A stretch of 64,000 nucleotides of DNA from Mumia sp. zg.B17 (GTDB taxonomy: Bacteria > Actinomycetota > Actinomycetes > Propionibacteriales > Nocardioidaceae). The DNA lies in contig NZ_JAHWCI010000005.1 in assembly GCF_019550915.1 (NCBI RefSeq), positions 248,001 to 312,000 on the forward strand. The letters are read 5' to 3'. How positions within the stretch are numbered: position 1 is the stretch's first letter; every line of letters starts with the position of its first letter. This document shows, in pieces, positions 1 through 14,567 of the stretch. The notes under the pieces are model-generated. The model ran no database searches. It had not been told where the DNA came from and saw nothing but the letters and a program-made list of their open reading frames with translations. The translations under genes were made by a program, and so were the position numbers.

Positions 1-1057
<1,057 letters not shown>

Positions 1058-1070
1058 TCAGGACGGGCGA

Positions 1071-5629
<4,559 letters not shown>

Positions 5630-5701
5630 GCTGACCCCCCAGGGGTGGTGTGCTCCCAGGCAGCGTACGTGAGCCACGTCACGGCGCTACTCGGAGCGAG
5701 A

Positions 5702-6676
5702 TCAGAGTTTTGTCGTGGCCGCGACACCGCGCAGAACGCGGCGCGCGTCGTCCGGCGACGCGTCGGCGAGCCCGCAGGGCGGCGACAGGACGGTCCGTGG
5801 AACGGTCGCCTCCTCCCCGAACCCGAGCCCGCTGAAGAAGTGGTCGCTCGTACGCCGCATCGCGCTCACGTCGTCGTCGGCAACTCCTGGCCACAGGTCC
5901 ACCCCGGACTCGAGCACCGAGGCGTACGCGTCGCGCTCCTCGCCGCTCACCAGGCCGAGGTCGAAGGAGATCGCCTCGAATCCGGCCCCTGCGAGCAGCG
6001 ACAGCGGCACCCGGGGCGCACAGGTGTGGACCACCGGTCGCGCTCCCGCGCCACGCGCCGCGTCGGCGACCTCGCGCAGCGCGGCGTCCACCTCCGGGGG
6101 GTGCACCCGCCGGTGGTTCCCGGCGCCGCTCGCGGTCGGGACCTGCCCCTCGAGCACCGAACGCAGGCCCGGCTCGTCCACCTGGACGACGATCGAGGCC
6201 GCGGGGACGCGGCGACGCACCTCCTCGACGTGGGCGGCCAGACCCGACGCGAGCGACTGGGCGAGCTCTCTGCGGGCTCCGTGGTCGGCCAGCAGGCGGT
6301 CGCCCCGCGGACGCTCCATCGTCGCGGCCAGCGTCCACGGTCCGGCGACCTGGACCTTGAGGTCGCCCTCGTAGCCGTCCGCCTCCTCCTCGAGCACGTC
6401 GAGGTCGTGGGCCAGGAGCGAACGGGCACGTCGCTGGTCGAGGCCGGGACGGTCCGTCAGACGCCAGCCGGCCGGCTGGAGGTCCGCACCGAGACCGTCG
6501 AGGAGGCCGGCCGCCCGCCCGATCATCCCCGCCCCGTCACCGCGCGCCGGCAGCTCGGGCAGGAACGGCAGGTCGAGCGTCTCCAGGACGAACCGGACGA
6601 CGCCACGGAAGTCCTCCCCCGGCATCGAGCCGATACCGGTCGCGCGCATGCCTGTGGCTCCTCCGTCGACGCTCAT
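5702..6676 (-). CDS. MetE C-terminal-like (cobalamin-independent methionine synthase family) protein
   Basis: 324 aa, about half the size of MetE and corresponding to its C-terminal catalytic barrel. The zinc-ligand pattern is kept: His217 and Cys219 in VVHTCAP and Cys301 in SPPCGL, plus an opening GIGSMPG motif. The ATG at 6676 overlaps the mnmA stop as ATGA, so translation is coupled. In mycobacteria a protein of this type (Rv3015c, from memory) also sits near ligA and mnmA. It may be a short MetE-like methyltransferase that takes its methyl group from something other than methyl-folate; the actual substrate is unknown. It should not be called metE because the N-terminal half is absent. Confidence 0.85.
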   Translation of the reverse strand: MSVDGGATGMRATGIGSMPGEDFRGVVRFVLETLDLPFLPELPARGDGAGMIGRAAGLLDGLGADLQPAGWRLTDRPGLDQRRARSLLAHDLDVLEEEADGYEGDLKVQVAGPWTLAATMERPRGDRLLADHGARRELAQSLASGLAAHVEEVRRRVPAASIVVQVDEPGLRSVLEGQVPTASGAGNHRRVHPPEVDAALREVADAARGAGARPVVHTCAPRVPLSLLAGAGFEAISFDLGLVSGEERDAYASVLESGVDLWPGVADDDVSAMRRTSDHFFSGLGFGEEATVPRTVLSPPCGLADASPDDARRVLRGVAATTKL

Positions 6677-7773
6677 CGGACCGGCACCGCACCGGCGACC
6701 CGCCGGGTGGCGGAGATCGTCGCGGACCCGACCACACGCGTGCCGTCGTAGACGACGACCGCCTGCCCAGGGGCGATGCCGTCGGCGGGGTCGTGCAGGT
6801 CGACGTGCAGCCGGTCGCCGTCGAGACGGACGGAAGCGCGGTGCTCGTCGCCGTGGGCGCGCAGCTGGACCGTGCACGAGAGCTCGCCGTCGGGCGGCGC
6901 CCCGCACCACAGCGGCCGGATGCCCATCAGACCGTCGACCGCCAGGTGCTCGCGGGGACCGACCGTCACCGTGCCCGAGACGGGCTCGATGTCGAGGACG
7001 AAGCGCGGCCTGCCATCCGCGGCGGGACGGCCGAGCCGCAGCCCACGACGCTGACCGATCGTGAAGGCGAAGGAACCTTCGTGCTCGCGGAGGACCTCGC
7101 CGCCCTCGTCGACGACCACACCGGGACGGGTGCCGAGCTTGTCGTGCAGCCAGCCGGGCGTGTCGCCGTCGGCGACGAAGCAGATGTCGTGGCTGTCCGG
7201 CTTGTGCGCCACCTGCAGGCCCCGGCGCTCCGCCTCCCGCCGTACCTCGTCCTTGGTGTCGGTGCCGAGGGGGAACATCGAGTGGGCGATCTGGTCGGCG
7301 GTGAGCACGCCGAGCACGTACGACTGGTCCTTGGCGTGGTCGACGGCGCGGTGCATCTCGACCGTGCCGTCCGACGCGGTCTCGAGACGCGCGTAGTGAC
7401 CGGTCACCACGGCGTCGAAGCCGAGGGCGAGAGCACGGTCGAGGACGGCGGCGAACTTGATCTTCTCGTTGCATCGCAGGCAGGGGTTCGGGGTGCGGCC
7501 GGCGGCGTACTCGGCGATGAAGTCCTCGACGACCTCCTCGTGGAACTCCTCGCTCATGTCCCACACGTAGAACGGGATGCCGATCACGTCAGCGGCGCGG
7601 CGGGCGTCGTTGCTGTCCTCGATCGAGCAGCACCCGCGCGCTCCGGTGCGGTACGACTGCGGGTTGCGTGAGAGAGCCAGGTGCACGCCGGTCACGTCGT
7701 GGCCGGCGTCCTTCGCGCGGGCTGCGGCGACGGCCGAGTCGACTCCCCCGGACATGGCGGCCAGGACACGCAT
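6673..7773 (-). CDS. mnmA: tRNA 2-thiouridine(34) methyltransferase-family thiouridylase MnmA
   Basis: Puts sulfur at U34 of Lys, Glu and Gln tRNAs using ATP and a persulfide. 366 aa; the PP-loop SGGVDS is at residues 8-13, and the two catalytic cysteines are Cys98 (NPCLRCN) and Cys198 (HDICFV). The ATG at 7773 is chosen because it places the PP-loop at the usual distance and overlaps the cysteine desulfurase stop by one base (TGATG). The upstream neighbour is the probable sulfur donor, so desulfurase and thiolase are co-translated. The ORF could be extended to 7980 only by ignoring this arrangement. The downstream MetE-like gene is also coupled by a 4 bp overlap. Confidence 0.96.
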   Translation of the reverse strand: MRVLAAMSGGVDSAVAAARAKDAGHDVTGVHLALSRNPQSYRTGARGCCSIEDSNDARRAADVIGIPFYVWDMSEEFHEEVVEDFIAEYAAGRTPNPCLRCNEKIKFAAVLDRALALGFDAVVTGHYARLETASDGTVEMHRAVDHAKDQSYVLGVLTADQIAHSMFPLGTDTKDEVRREAERRGLQVAHKPDSHDICFVADGDTPGWLHDKLGTRPGVVVDEGGEVLREHEGSFAFTIGQRRGLRLGRPAADGRPRFVLDIEPVSGTVTVGPREHLAVDGLMGIRPLWCGAPPDGELSCTVQLRAHGDEHRASVRLDGDRLHVDLHDPADGIAPGQAVVVYDGTRVVGSATISATRRVAGAVPVR

Positions 7774-8978
7774 CAGCGCCTCCCCGCCGTCGAGGCAGCA
7801 CGTGCGCGCTCGTAGATCCCCGGGAGCGTGGCGAGCAGCCGGTCGACGTCGGCCGCGGTCGTGGTGTGCCCCATGCTGAAGCGCAACGACCCGCGCGCCG
7901 CGAGGTCGTCCAGACCCATCGCGGTCAGGACGTGGCTCGCCTGAGGCACCCCGGCCGAGCAGGCCGACCCGGTCGAGCACTCGATCCCGGCCGCGTCGAG
8001 GAGCATGAGGAGCGAGTCTCCTTCGGCGCCGGGGAACGTGAGATGGACGACGTGCGGCAGACGCGACTGCGGACCGGGCTCCGGGTCGCCGTTGACGACC
8101 GCCTCGGGGACCGCCTGACGCAACCCTTCGACGAGACGCCGCCGCAGCGCCTCGAGCCGCGCGGACTCGTCCTCACGGCGGGTGACGGCGAGGTCGACCG
8201 CGACCGCGAACGCGGCGATCGCCGCCGTGTTCAACGTGCCGGACCGCAGGTCGCGCTCCTGTCCGCCGCCGTGTACCAGCGGGACCGCCTCCAGCTCGCG
8301 ACGGGCGACCAGGGCGCCGACGCCGGTCGGGCCGCCGACCTTGTGCGAGGCGAGAGACATCGCGTCGAGTCCGCTCGCGGCGAAGTCGACGGGGAGATGG
8401 GCGAGCGCCTGCACCGCGTCGCTGTGCACAGGGATGCCGTGCTCGCGGGCGAGCGCCACGATCTCGGGGATCGGCTGCACCGTGCCCAGCTCGTTGTTGG
8501 CCCACATGCAGCTGATCAGCGCGACGTCGCTCGGGTCACGCTCGAGGGTGGCGCGCAAGGCGTCGACGTCGACCCGGCCCACCGCGTCGACGCCGACGAG
8601 GTCGACGACCGCCCCCTCGGACTTCTCCAACCAGGCCAGGGAGTCGAGCACGGCATGGTGCTCGATCGCCGACGCGACCGCGCGGCGGCGGGCGGGGTCG
8701 GAACGGTGGCGCGACCAGTACAGGCCCTTGACGGCGAGGTTGTCGGCCTCGGTGCCTCCGGACAGGAACACGACCTCGCTGGGGCGGGCACCGATCCGCT
8801 GGGCGATCAGCTCACGCGCCTCCTCGACCCGGCGCCGAGCCCGGCGTCCGGACCCGTGGAGCGAGGAGGGGTTGCCTCCCTCGAGCATGGCGTCCTGCAT
8901 CGCCGCGATCGCCTCGGGGACCATCGGCGTGGTCGCTGCGTGGTCGAGGTAGGAGGTGGTGGCGGGCGCGAGACTCAT
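7773..8978 (-). CDS. cysteine desulfurase (NifS/IscS family)
   Basis: 401 aa class-V aminotransferase fold. It makes alanine and an enzyme persulfide from cysteine. The PLP lysine is Lys213 in [11 protein letters not shown]-stacking His is in EHH (107-108), and the mobile-loop catalytic Cys340 sits in STGSACSAG. First gene of the operon cysteine desulfurase-mnmA-MetE-like; its stop overlaps the mnmA start by one base, which fits delivery of sulfur to tRNA thiolation. It is probably the IscS/NifS-like enzyme, and no Fe-S scaffold genes are nearby, so a tRNA-thiolation role is more likely than general cluster assembly. The start is ATG at 8978, after GGAGGT-like bases. Confidence 0.95.
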   Translation of the reverse strand: MSLAPATTSYLDHAATTPMVPEAIAAMQDAMLEGGNPSSLHGSGRRARRRVEEARELIAQRIGARPSEVVFLSGGTEADNLAVKGLYWSRHRSDPARRRAVASAIEHHAVLDSLAWLEKSEGAVVDLVGVDAVGRVDVDALRATLERDPSDVALISCMWANNELGTVQPIPEIVALAREHGIPVHSDAVQALAHLPVDFAASGLDAMSLASHKVGGPTGVGALVARRELEAVPLVHGGGQERDLRSGTLNTAAIAAFAVAVDLAVTRREDESARLEALRRRLVEGLRQAVPEAVVNGDPEPGPQSRLPHVVHLTFPGAEGDSLLMLLDAAGIECSTGSACSAGVPQASHVLTAMGLDDLAARGSLRFSMGHTTTAADVDRLLATLPGIYERARAASTAGRR

Positions 8979-9040
8979 GACACCTCCAACCTAGTCGCCG
9001 GTGTTCTGTGCGTGCGTCCGGTGCCTGCGACGCTAGAGGG

Positions 9041-9475
9041 ATGAAGCACCTTCCGACGGGCCGGATGCGCACTCACGACAAGCATATCGACCTCGTCTAC
9101 AACCGGATCCTGCCGCTCGACCGAGACGACGCCTGGGCGGCGGTGACGGGTCCTGAGCCGCTCGGCGACATCGAGGTGACGGTGATCGGCGAGAGCGAGC
9201 CCGACCATCTCGCGGTTCGCCTCGACACCGGCACCGTGGTCGACGCCTACCTCCGCACACGCGAGGACAGCACGACCGACATGCAGCTGGTGATCCACGA
9301 CGTCACACCGGCCGACGTCGGCGAGCAGGGCCCTCGCGGCGACTACCTGCTCGGAGTCCTCGGAGCGAGGATCGTCGACGAGCCCGAGCCTGTCTGGACC
9401 GACTACTACCCTGCAGGTCGGGCGTACTACGACACGCTCGCCGACCTCGAGGAGGACGACAGCGATGACCGTTGA
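9041..9475 (+). CDS. small protein of unknown function, possibly SRPBCC-like
   Basis: 144 aa, soluble, acidic, with no signal or membrane segment. The N-terminal pattern HIDLVYNRILPLDRDDAW and the alternation of strands could fit a START/SRPBCC-type helix-grip fold, but this is a guess. It ends 11 bp inside the next gene (aldo/keto reductase at 9465), so the two are co-translated. The start is uncertain: ATG 9041 has GAGGG touching it, ATG 9065 (MRTHDKH) is an alternative, and a GTG at 9008 would add 11 residues. It is divergent from the cysteine desulfurase operon. Confidence 0.7.
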   Translation: MKHLPTGRMRTHDKHIDLVYNRILPLDRDDAWAAVTGPEPLGDIEVTVIGESEPDHLAVRLDTGTVVDAYLRTREDSTTDMQLVIHDVTPADVGEQGPRGDYLLGVLGARIVDEPEPVWTDYYPAGRAYYDTLADLEEDDSDDR

Positions 9476-10322
9476 GGGCACCAGCGCGACCACGTTCGAC
9501 ATCGACGGTGTGGGCACCGTCAACCGGCTGGGATTCGGCGCGATGCGCATCACCGGTCCGGGGATCTGGGGCGAGCCTGCCGACCGTGAGACGGCGCGCG
9601 CGGTGCTCCGGCGGGCCGTCGAGCTGGGAGTCGACTTCATCGACACGGCCGACTCGTACGGGCCCGAGGTGAGCGAGTCGATCATCGCCGAGGCGCTGGC
9701 GCCGTACGGAGAAGGTCTGACCATCGCCACGAAGGCCGGCCTCGTCCGCACCGGTCCGGACGAGTGGTGGCCGGTCGGCCGTCGTGAGTACCTCCGGCAG
9801 CAGGTCGAGATGAGCCTGCGTCGGCTCCGGACCGACGTGATCGACCTCTTCCAGCTGCACCGGATCGACGAGCGCACGCCCCGCGAGGAGCAGTTCGAGA
9901 CGCTGGCCCAGCTGCGCGAGGACGGCAAGGTCCGAGCGGTCGGGCTGTCGCAGGTCACGGTGGCCGACATCGAGGAGGCGCGGACGTACGTGCCCGTCGT
10001 CACGGTCCAGAACCGCTACAACCTCGTCGACCGCTCCTCGGCCGACGTCCTGGCCTACTGCACCGAGCACGGCATCGGGTTCATCCCGTGGGCACCGGTC
10101 GATGCGGGCGAGCTCGCCGGGCCGGACGGACCCGTCGGCCACGCGGCCGAGCGGTACGACGCGACACCCGCCCAGGTCGCGCTGGCGTGGCTGCTCCAGA
10201 CCTCGCCGGTGATGCTGCCCATCCCCGGCACCGGGTCGGTCGCGCACCTCGAGGAGAACATGGCCGCAGCCGCGCTCACCCTCGATCCCGAGACCGTTAA
10301 TGAGCTGGACCGCGCAGGGTAG
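9465..10322 (+). CDS. aldo/keto reductase
   Basis: 285 aa NADPH-dependent oxidoreductase with a TIM-barrel fold. The catalytic tetrad is visible: Asp and Tyr in DTADSYGP, Lys in IATKAGL and His in FQLHRID; the C-terminal LPIPGTGS loop binds the cofactor phosphate. The substrate is unknown; it resembles general AKR (YdbC/pyridoxal reductase-like) proteins. Translationally coupled to the preceding small gene by an 11 bp overlap. Its TAG stop lies inside the candidate -10 box of the following LLM oxidoreductase gene. Confidence 0.92.
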   Translation: MTVEGTSATTFDIDGVGTVNRLGFGAMRITGPGIWGEPADRETARAVLRRAVELGVDFIDTADSYGPEVSESIIAEALAPYGEGLTIATKAGLVRTGPDEWWPVGRREYLRQQVEMSLRRLRTDVIDLFQLHRIDERTPREEQFETLAQLREDGKVRAVGLSQVTVADIEEARTYVPVVTVQNRYNLVDRSSADVLAYCTEHGIGFIPWAPVDAGELAGPDGPVGHAAERYDATPAQVALAWLLQTSPVMLPIPGTGSVAHLEENMAAAALTLDPETVNELDRAG

Positions 10323-10325
10323 CGT
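10320..10325 (+). promoter_or_regulatory. candidate leaderless -10 box of the LLM oxidoreductase gene
   Basis: TAGCGT followed by exactly 6 nt and then ATG 10332; no Shine-Dalgarno sequence precedes that ATG. It overlaps the stop codon of the aldo/keto reductase gene. Confidence 0.45.
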
Positions 10326-10331
10326 CTAGCC

Positions 10332-11204
10332 ATGCATGTCTCGCTCCACCTCCCCCGTTACGACGTCCCCGGTGGCGCGGCAGCGATCGCGCCGGTGTAC
10401 GCCGAGGTGGGCGCGGTCGCCGACGCCGGCGGCCTGCGGTCCCTGTCGGTGATGGACCACTTCTTCCAGATGGAGGGCTACGCCGGTGGTCCGCGCGACC
10501 CGATGCTCGAGGCCTACACGACGCTCGGGTTCCTCGCCGGACGGACGGAGCGGGTCGGGCTCCAGGTCCTCGTCACCGGTGTCCCGTACCGCCATCCCGG
10601 GCTTCTGGCCAAGATCGTCGCGTCGCTGGACGTGCTGAGCGCTGGCCGCGCGACCCTCGGGATCGGCGCCGGCTGGTACGAGCGCGAGCAGCGCGGGCTC
10701 GGGGTGCCCGTGTGGCCGGCGGGTGAGCGGCTGGCGCGGCTCGAAGAGACGCTGCAGATCGTCACGCAGATGTTCGGCGACGACGACGGCCCGTACGAGG
10801 GGCGCTACTACCAGCTCGCGGAGACGCTGTGCGAGCCGAAGCCGCTCGGACCCGTGCCGATCATGGTCGGCGGAGGCGGCGAACGCAAGACGCTGCGGCT
10901 GGTCGCGCAGTACGCCGACGCCTGCAACCTCTTCGCGCAGGCCGGCGACGGGACAGACGGCGTGGCGCACAAGCTCGACGTTTTGCGCAGCCACTGCGAC
11001 GACGTCGGGCGGCCGTACGAGGAGATCCGCAAGACGATCCTCTGGAACGGCTCGGTGCCGCTCGACGGCTCGTTCACGGACTCTCTCGCCCCGTACGCCG
11101 AGATCGGCGTCGAGGAAGTGTTCGTGACGCCGTCCGACGACGACCCGGTGGGGTTCGCCCGCGAGCTGGTCGACACCGTCGTCGAGCCGGTCGCTGCGTT
11201 GTAG
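10332..11204 (+). CDS. LLM-class (probably F420-dependent) oxidoreductase
   Basis: 290 aa bacterial luciferase-like TIM barrel. The family uses F420 or FMN; the typical motifs TERVGLQVLVTGVPYRHPGLLAK and GIGAGWYE (residues about 75-115) and the KPLGPVPIMVGGGGE block (about 170-185) point to the F420-dependent subgroup common in actinobacteria. The substrate cannot be told. Probably transcribed from its own leaderless promoter. It converges on the epimerase gene (stops 30 bp apart), with no clear hairpin in that gap. Confidence 0.9.
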   Translation: MHVSLHLPRYDVPGGAAAIAPVYAEVGAVADAGGLRSLSVMDHFFQMEGYAGGPRDPMLEAYTTLGFLAGRTERVGLQVLVTGVPYRHPGLLAKIVASLDVLSAGRATLGIGAGWYEREQRGLGVPVWPAGERLARLEETLQIVTQMFGDDDGPYEGRYYQLAETLCEPKPLGPVPIMVGGGGERKTLRLVAQYADACNLFAQAGDGTDGVAHKLDVLRSHCDDVGRPYEEIRKTILWNGSVPLDGSFTDSLAPYAEIGVEEVFVTPSDDDPVGFARELVDTVVEPVAAL

Positions 11205-11234
11205 CGGCGGCGCCGTGCCGGGTGGGCCGCGACG

Positions 11235-12185
11235 TCACAGCCCCTGCGCGGCCCTCCACGCCTCGAACGCCTGCGCAGACGTGTAGGCAGGCTCGTACCC
11301 GAAGACCGTCTTGAGCCGTGTGTTGTCGAGCACCGGGCGGAACTGGAGGAACTTCGTCTGCTCAGGGCCGTACTGCGTCAACCGCAGCGGCTTCGCGACC
11401 GTGAGCGCCCCGCGGAGCACGACCTCGGGGATCGCCAGCGTGCCCCGTCCGAGGCGCACCGCGATCTCGTCGATCGTCAGCGCCCCGTCGCCCGCGACGT
11501 TGAAGGTGCCCGTCACGTCGGCGGTGACGGCGTGCACGACGATCGCGGTGAGGTCGGTGTCCCAGACGAACACGAAGGGTGAGTCGGCCCCCGCGATCTT
11601 GAGGAGGCGCTTCTTGCGGAACAGGTCGGTGATCTGGTTGTCGACCCGCTCCCCCAGGATCGTCCCGATGCGGAGCACCGTCTGCTGCAGCTCCGGGTGG
11701 TCGCGCCGGGCGTCGGCCAGCATCTCCTCGACGAGCCGCTTGTGCCGGCTGTACGCGAAGGCGTCGTTGCCGCGTACGGGCTGATCCTCGGTGATCCACG
11801 CGGGATTGTCGTCGTGGTAGCCGTACGCCGCGCCGCTGGAGGAGACGACGAGCCGGCGTACGCCGTGGGTGAGGGCCGCGTCGAGGACGTTGCGGCTGCC
11901 GTCGACGTCGACCCGGTAGGCCACGTCGTCGGTCATGCCGGGGGGCGGGTTCACGATCGAGGCGAGATGGACGATCGTGTCGACCTCGTACGAGGAGACC
12001 GCGTCGGACACGGCGCCGGGGTCGGTGACGTCGACCGTCGCGTACTCGACGCCCGTGACCCGCTCGCGCGGCTCCCGCACGTCGGCGCTCACGACGAGCG
12101 CGACCCCGGGGTCGGCCGCGAGACCAGGGACGACGGACGAGCCGAGGAAGCCCGAGCCACCGGTGACGAGGACGCGACGACTCAT
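11235..12185 (-). CDS. NAD-dependent epimerase/dehydratase (extended SDR)
   Basis: 316 aa. The nucleotide-binding motif is VTGGSGFLGSS at residues about 7-17. The extended-SDR active site is partly seen in SSSGAAYG and the AYSRHK Tyr-x-x-x-Lys motif. It may act on a nucleotide sugar or, given the neighbours, on a hydroxy/keto lipid; neither can be decided. The ATG at 12185 overlaps the stop of the symporter gene as ATGA, so it is the last gene of an FMO-symporter-epimerase operon. The longer ORF to 12593 is only the frame running through the symporter gene. Confidence 0.9.
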   Translation of the reverse strand: MSRRVLVTGGSGFLGSSVVPGLAADPGVALVVSADVREPRERVTGVEYATVDVTDPGAVSDAVSSYEVDTIVHLASIVNPPPGMTDDVAYRVDVDGSRNVLDAALTHGVRRLVVSSSGAAYGYHDDNPAWITEDQPVRGNDAFAYSRHKRLVEEMLADARRDHPELQQTVLRIGTILGERVDNQITDLFRKKRLLKIAGADSPFVFVWDTDLTAIVVHAVTADVTGTFNVAGDGALTIDEIAVRLGRGTLAIPEVVLRGALTVAKPLRLTQYGPEQTKFLQFRPVLDNTRLKTVFGYEPAYTSAQAFEAWRAAQGL

Positions 12186-13129
12186 GCCGGCACCTCGACC
12201 TTCTCCTCGCGGACGGGTCTGCGCGCCCACAGGGACGCCACCACGAGACCCGCGATGATGTCCCAGATCCCCCACCAGGCGGCGACCAGCGCCATGCCCC
12301 CGAGCCCGTCGAAGAACTCGAAGACCAGCAGCAGCCCGAGCCCGGCGTTGCGGATGCCGACCTCGAACGTCATCGCCCGTGTCGACCGGTCGGACAGGCG
12401 TGCACCCCGAGCGACGCCGTACCCGAGGGCCATCGCGAGGGCGTCGTGGAGGAAGACGGCGATGACGACGACGCCGATGTAGTCGACGAACACGCCCCAG
12501 TTGCTGGCGATGCCGACCAGGATGATGGCGCCGAGCGCGACGAACGCGACCTTGCTGACGATGCCGTGCGCACGCGCGGCGACCCGCGGCCACAGCCGCG
12601 CGATCGTGATCCCGAGGACGAACGGCAGGCCGATCACGAGGAGGACCTCGCTGAGCATGTCCCAGGGGCTCACCTCGATGTCGGTGAGGAAGTTCTGGCC
12701 GGTCGGGTGGAGGCCGCCCCAGAAGGCGAAGTTGAGCGGCATCAGGAAGATCGCCAGCACGTTGCCGACCGACGTCATCGCGACCGAGAGCGCGACGTCA
12801 CCGCGGGCGCGGTGGGTGAGGATGTTCGAGACGTTGCCGGGAGGGCAGCACGCCACGAGGATCATGCCGAGCGCGATCGACCCGCGGACGTTGAGCAGCA
12901 GCGTGAGAGCGAAGGTGATCGCGGGCAGCAGGAGGAATTGCCCGGCGATCGCGACTCCCATCGCCAGGGGCTTGCGGGCGGCGGCACGGAAGTCCTCGAG
13001 CCGGGTGTCGAGGGCGATGCCGAAGAGGATCGTGCCGATGACGATCTTGAGCAGCGTCAGCGACGACTCGTTGAACGAGATGCTGATCGCGTCGACGTCG
13101 CCGGCGGCGAGGAACACGAGGTCGGTCAC
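12182..13129 (-). CDS. bile acid:sodium symporter family (BASS/SBF-like) membrane protein
   Basis: 315 aa with about nine to ten hydrophobic helices. The first helices (LLKIVIGTILFGIALD) and the conserved ACCPPGNVSNILTHRARGDVALS stretch (about 92-115) match the SBF family, which couples organic-anion or acid uptake to sodium. The start is a GTG at 13129 overlapping the FMO stop (GTGA). Genes on both sides are redox enzymes, so the operon could take in and oxidise a hydrophobic organic acid; that link is inference. The C-terminus is charged and cytoplasmic. Confidence 0.88.
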   Translation of the reverse strand: MTDLVFLAAGDVDAISISFNESSLTLLKIVIGTILFGIALDTRLEDFRAAARKPLAMGVAIAGQFLLLPAITFALTLLLNVRGSIALGMILVACCPPGNVSNILTHRARGDVALSVAMTSVGNVLAIFLMPLNFAFWGGLHPTGQNFLTDIEVSPWDMLSEVLLVIGLPFVLGITIARLWPRVAARAHGIVSKVAFVALGAIILVGIASNWGVFVDYIGVVVIAVFLHDALAMALGYGVARGARLSDRSTRAMTFEVGIRNAGLGLLLVFEFFDGLGGMALVAAWWGIWDIIAGLVVASLWARRPVREEKVEVPA

Positions 13130-14454
13130 GAGAGCTCCTCGATCGCGGCACGGACCGCCGTACGGTAGGCGTCCTTGTTGACGTAGTAGCTCATGCGCTC
13201 CAGGCCGAGGTAACGGTAGCCGCCGGACAGGTCCGGCAGCGGGCCACGGGTCTTGGCGGCGAACGCCTCCGCCTGGGCCGGGCGTGTCCGCCGAGCATCG
13301 ACGTACGACGCGATCAGCTCGGCCTGCTCGTAGCGGCCCTGCCAGCCGAGCCCCGACGCCTCGACCATGCCCATCACGAAGAGGTCGTCGCGCTCGGGAG
13401 TGAAGATGTTGAGGTAGAGCTGCGGCGACCAGCCGTTCCAGCGCAGCAGGGCCGGATCGATGAACGGGTAGTGCAGCGTGTAGCCCGTCGCGAGCACGAT
13501 CGTGTCGTAGTCGCGGCTCGTGCCGTCACGGAAGTGCACCGTCGAGCCGTCCACGTGGTCGACATCGGGCTTGATGCTGAGGTCGCCGTGGCCGAGGTGG
13601 TGGAGGATCAGCGAGTTCACGATCGGGTGCGACTCGTAGATCTTGTAGTCGGGCTTGGGGAAGCCGAGCTTGACGGGGTCACCGGTGAAGAGCTTGAGCA
13701 CGCGGGTGTCGATCGCTTGCTTGACCCGAGGAGGGAGCGGCTTGCCCTGGTTGAGCGTGTCCGCGGGCTTGCCGAAGAGATACTTCGGCACGAAGTAGTA
13801 GCCGCGCCGCACGCTCATGTCGACCGATGCGGCGTGGTGCACCGCGTCGACGGCGATGTCGCAGCCCGAGTTGCCGGCGCCGATGATGAGGACGCGCTTG
13901 CCGGCGAAGGTGGTCGCCTTCTTGTACGCGCTGGTGTGGAACACCTCGCCGTCGAACTGGCCCTTGAGCTGGGGCAGGTTCGGCTCGGACAGGGTGCCGT
14001 TGGCGATGACGACTCCGGAGACACGGTCGGTGCTCGTCGAACCTGACGACACCTCGCGGGTCGTGACCACCCAACCCCCGTCGGCGTGCGGCTCGACGCG
14101 GGTCACCTCCGTGCCGAAGCGATAGTGGTCGCGGAGACCGAAACGGTCGGCGTACGCGCGGAAGTAGCGCTTGAGCTCACGGTGGCTCGGGTAGTCGGCG
14201 ACCTCGTCGCCCATCGGCATCTCGGCGAACTGGGTCGTGGTCTTGGAGGAGATCAGGTGCGCCGACTCGTACATCGTGCTGCGCGGCCCGTCGATGTCCC
14301 ACAGGCCGCCGACGTCGTCATGGAGCTCGTACCCGACGACGTCGAGGCCGCGCTTGGTCAGTGCCCGGGTGGCCGCGAGGCCGGACGGGCCGGCGCCGAT
14401 GACGGCGTACGGGAGTGCGGGCGGGGCAGCGCCACCTGATGTGATCTTGGACAC
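13126..14454 (-). CDS. flavin-containing monooxygenase (FMO/Baeyer-Villiger-like)
   Basis: 442 aa from the GTG at 14454. FAD-binding GAGPSG is at residues 20-25, the NADPH-binding motif is IGAGNSG near 190, and the FMO fingerprint F-x-G-x3-H-x3-Y is seen in FDGEVFHTSAY, between the two Rossmann motifs. Family members oxygenate N, S or carbonyl groups. The start was chosen by distance to the FAD motif; CACACT lies 7 nt upstream of the GTG, so a leaderless start is possible. An in-frame ATG at 14529 would add 25 low-quality residues. First gene of the FMO-symporter-epimerase operon. Confidence 0.92.
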   Translation of the reverse strand: MSKITSGGAAPPALPYAVIGAGPSGLAATRALTKRGLDVVGYELHDDVGGLWDIDGPRSTMYESAHLISSKTTTQFAEMPMGDEVADYPSHRELKRYFRAYADRFGLRDHYRFGTEVTRVEPHADGGWVVTTREVSSGSTSTDRVSGVVIANGTLSEPNLPQLKGQFDGEVFHTSAYKKATTFAGKRVLIIGAGNSGCDIAVDAVHHAASVDMSVRRGYYFVPKYLFGKPADTLNQGKPLPPRVKQAIDTRVLKLFTGDPVKLGFPKPDYKIYESHPIVNSLILHHLGHGDLSIKPDVDHVDGSTVHFRDGTSRDYDTIVLATGYTLHYPFIDPALLRWNGWSPQLYLNIFTPERDDLFVMGMVEASGLGWQGRYEQAELIASYVDARRTRPAQAEAFAAKTRGPLPDLSGGYRYLGLERMSYYVNKDAYRTAVRAAIEELS

Positions 14455-14567
14455 GCGCCCTAGTGTGCCAGACGGATTGCGGCTGCTGGAGGGTATCCCA
14501 GAAGATCCTCCCGTTCGGCCGCCTTCCACTCATCGTGGGGCGAACGGGCGAACCGCCCCCGCCGGCC

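Noticed and set aside
7668-9044. 458-aa plus-strand frame over cysteine desulfurase
   Set aside because: Shadow of the desulfurase gene, whose active-site residues are complete on the minus strand.
14455-14567. Second SOS box or small RNA between FMO and dnaE2
   Set aside because: GAACGGGCGAAC-like bases are present, but there is no palindrome fitting CGAAC-N4-GTTCG and no hairpin with a tail.
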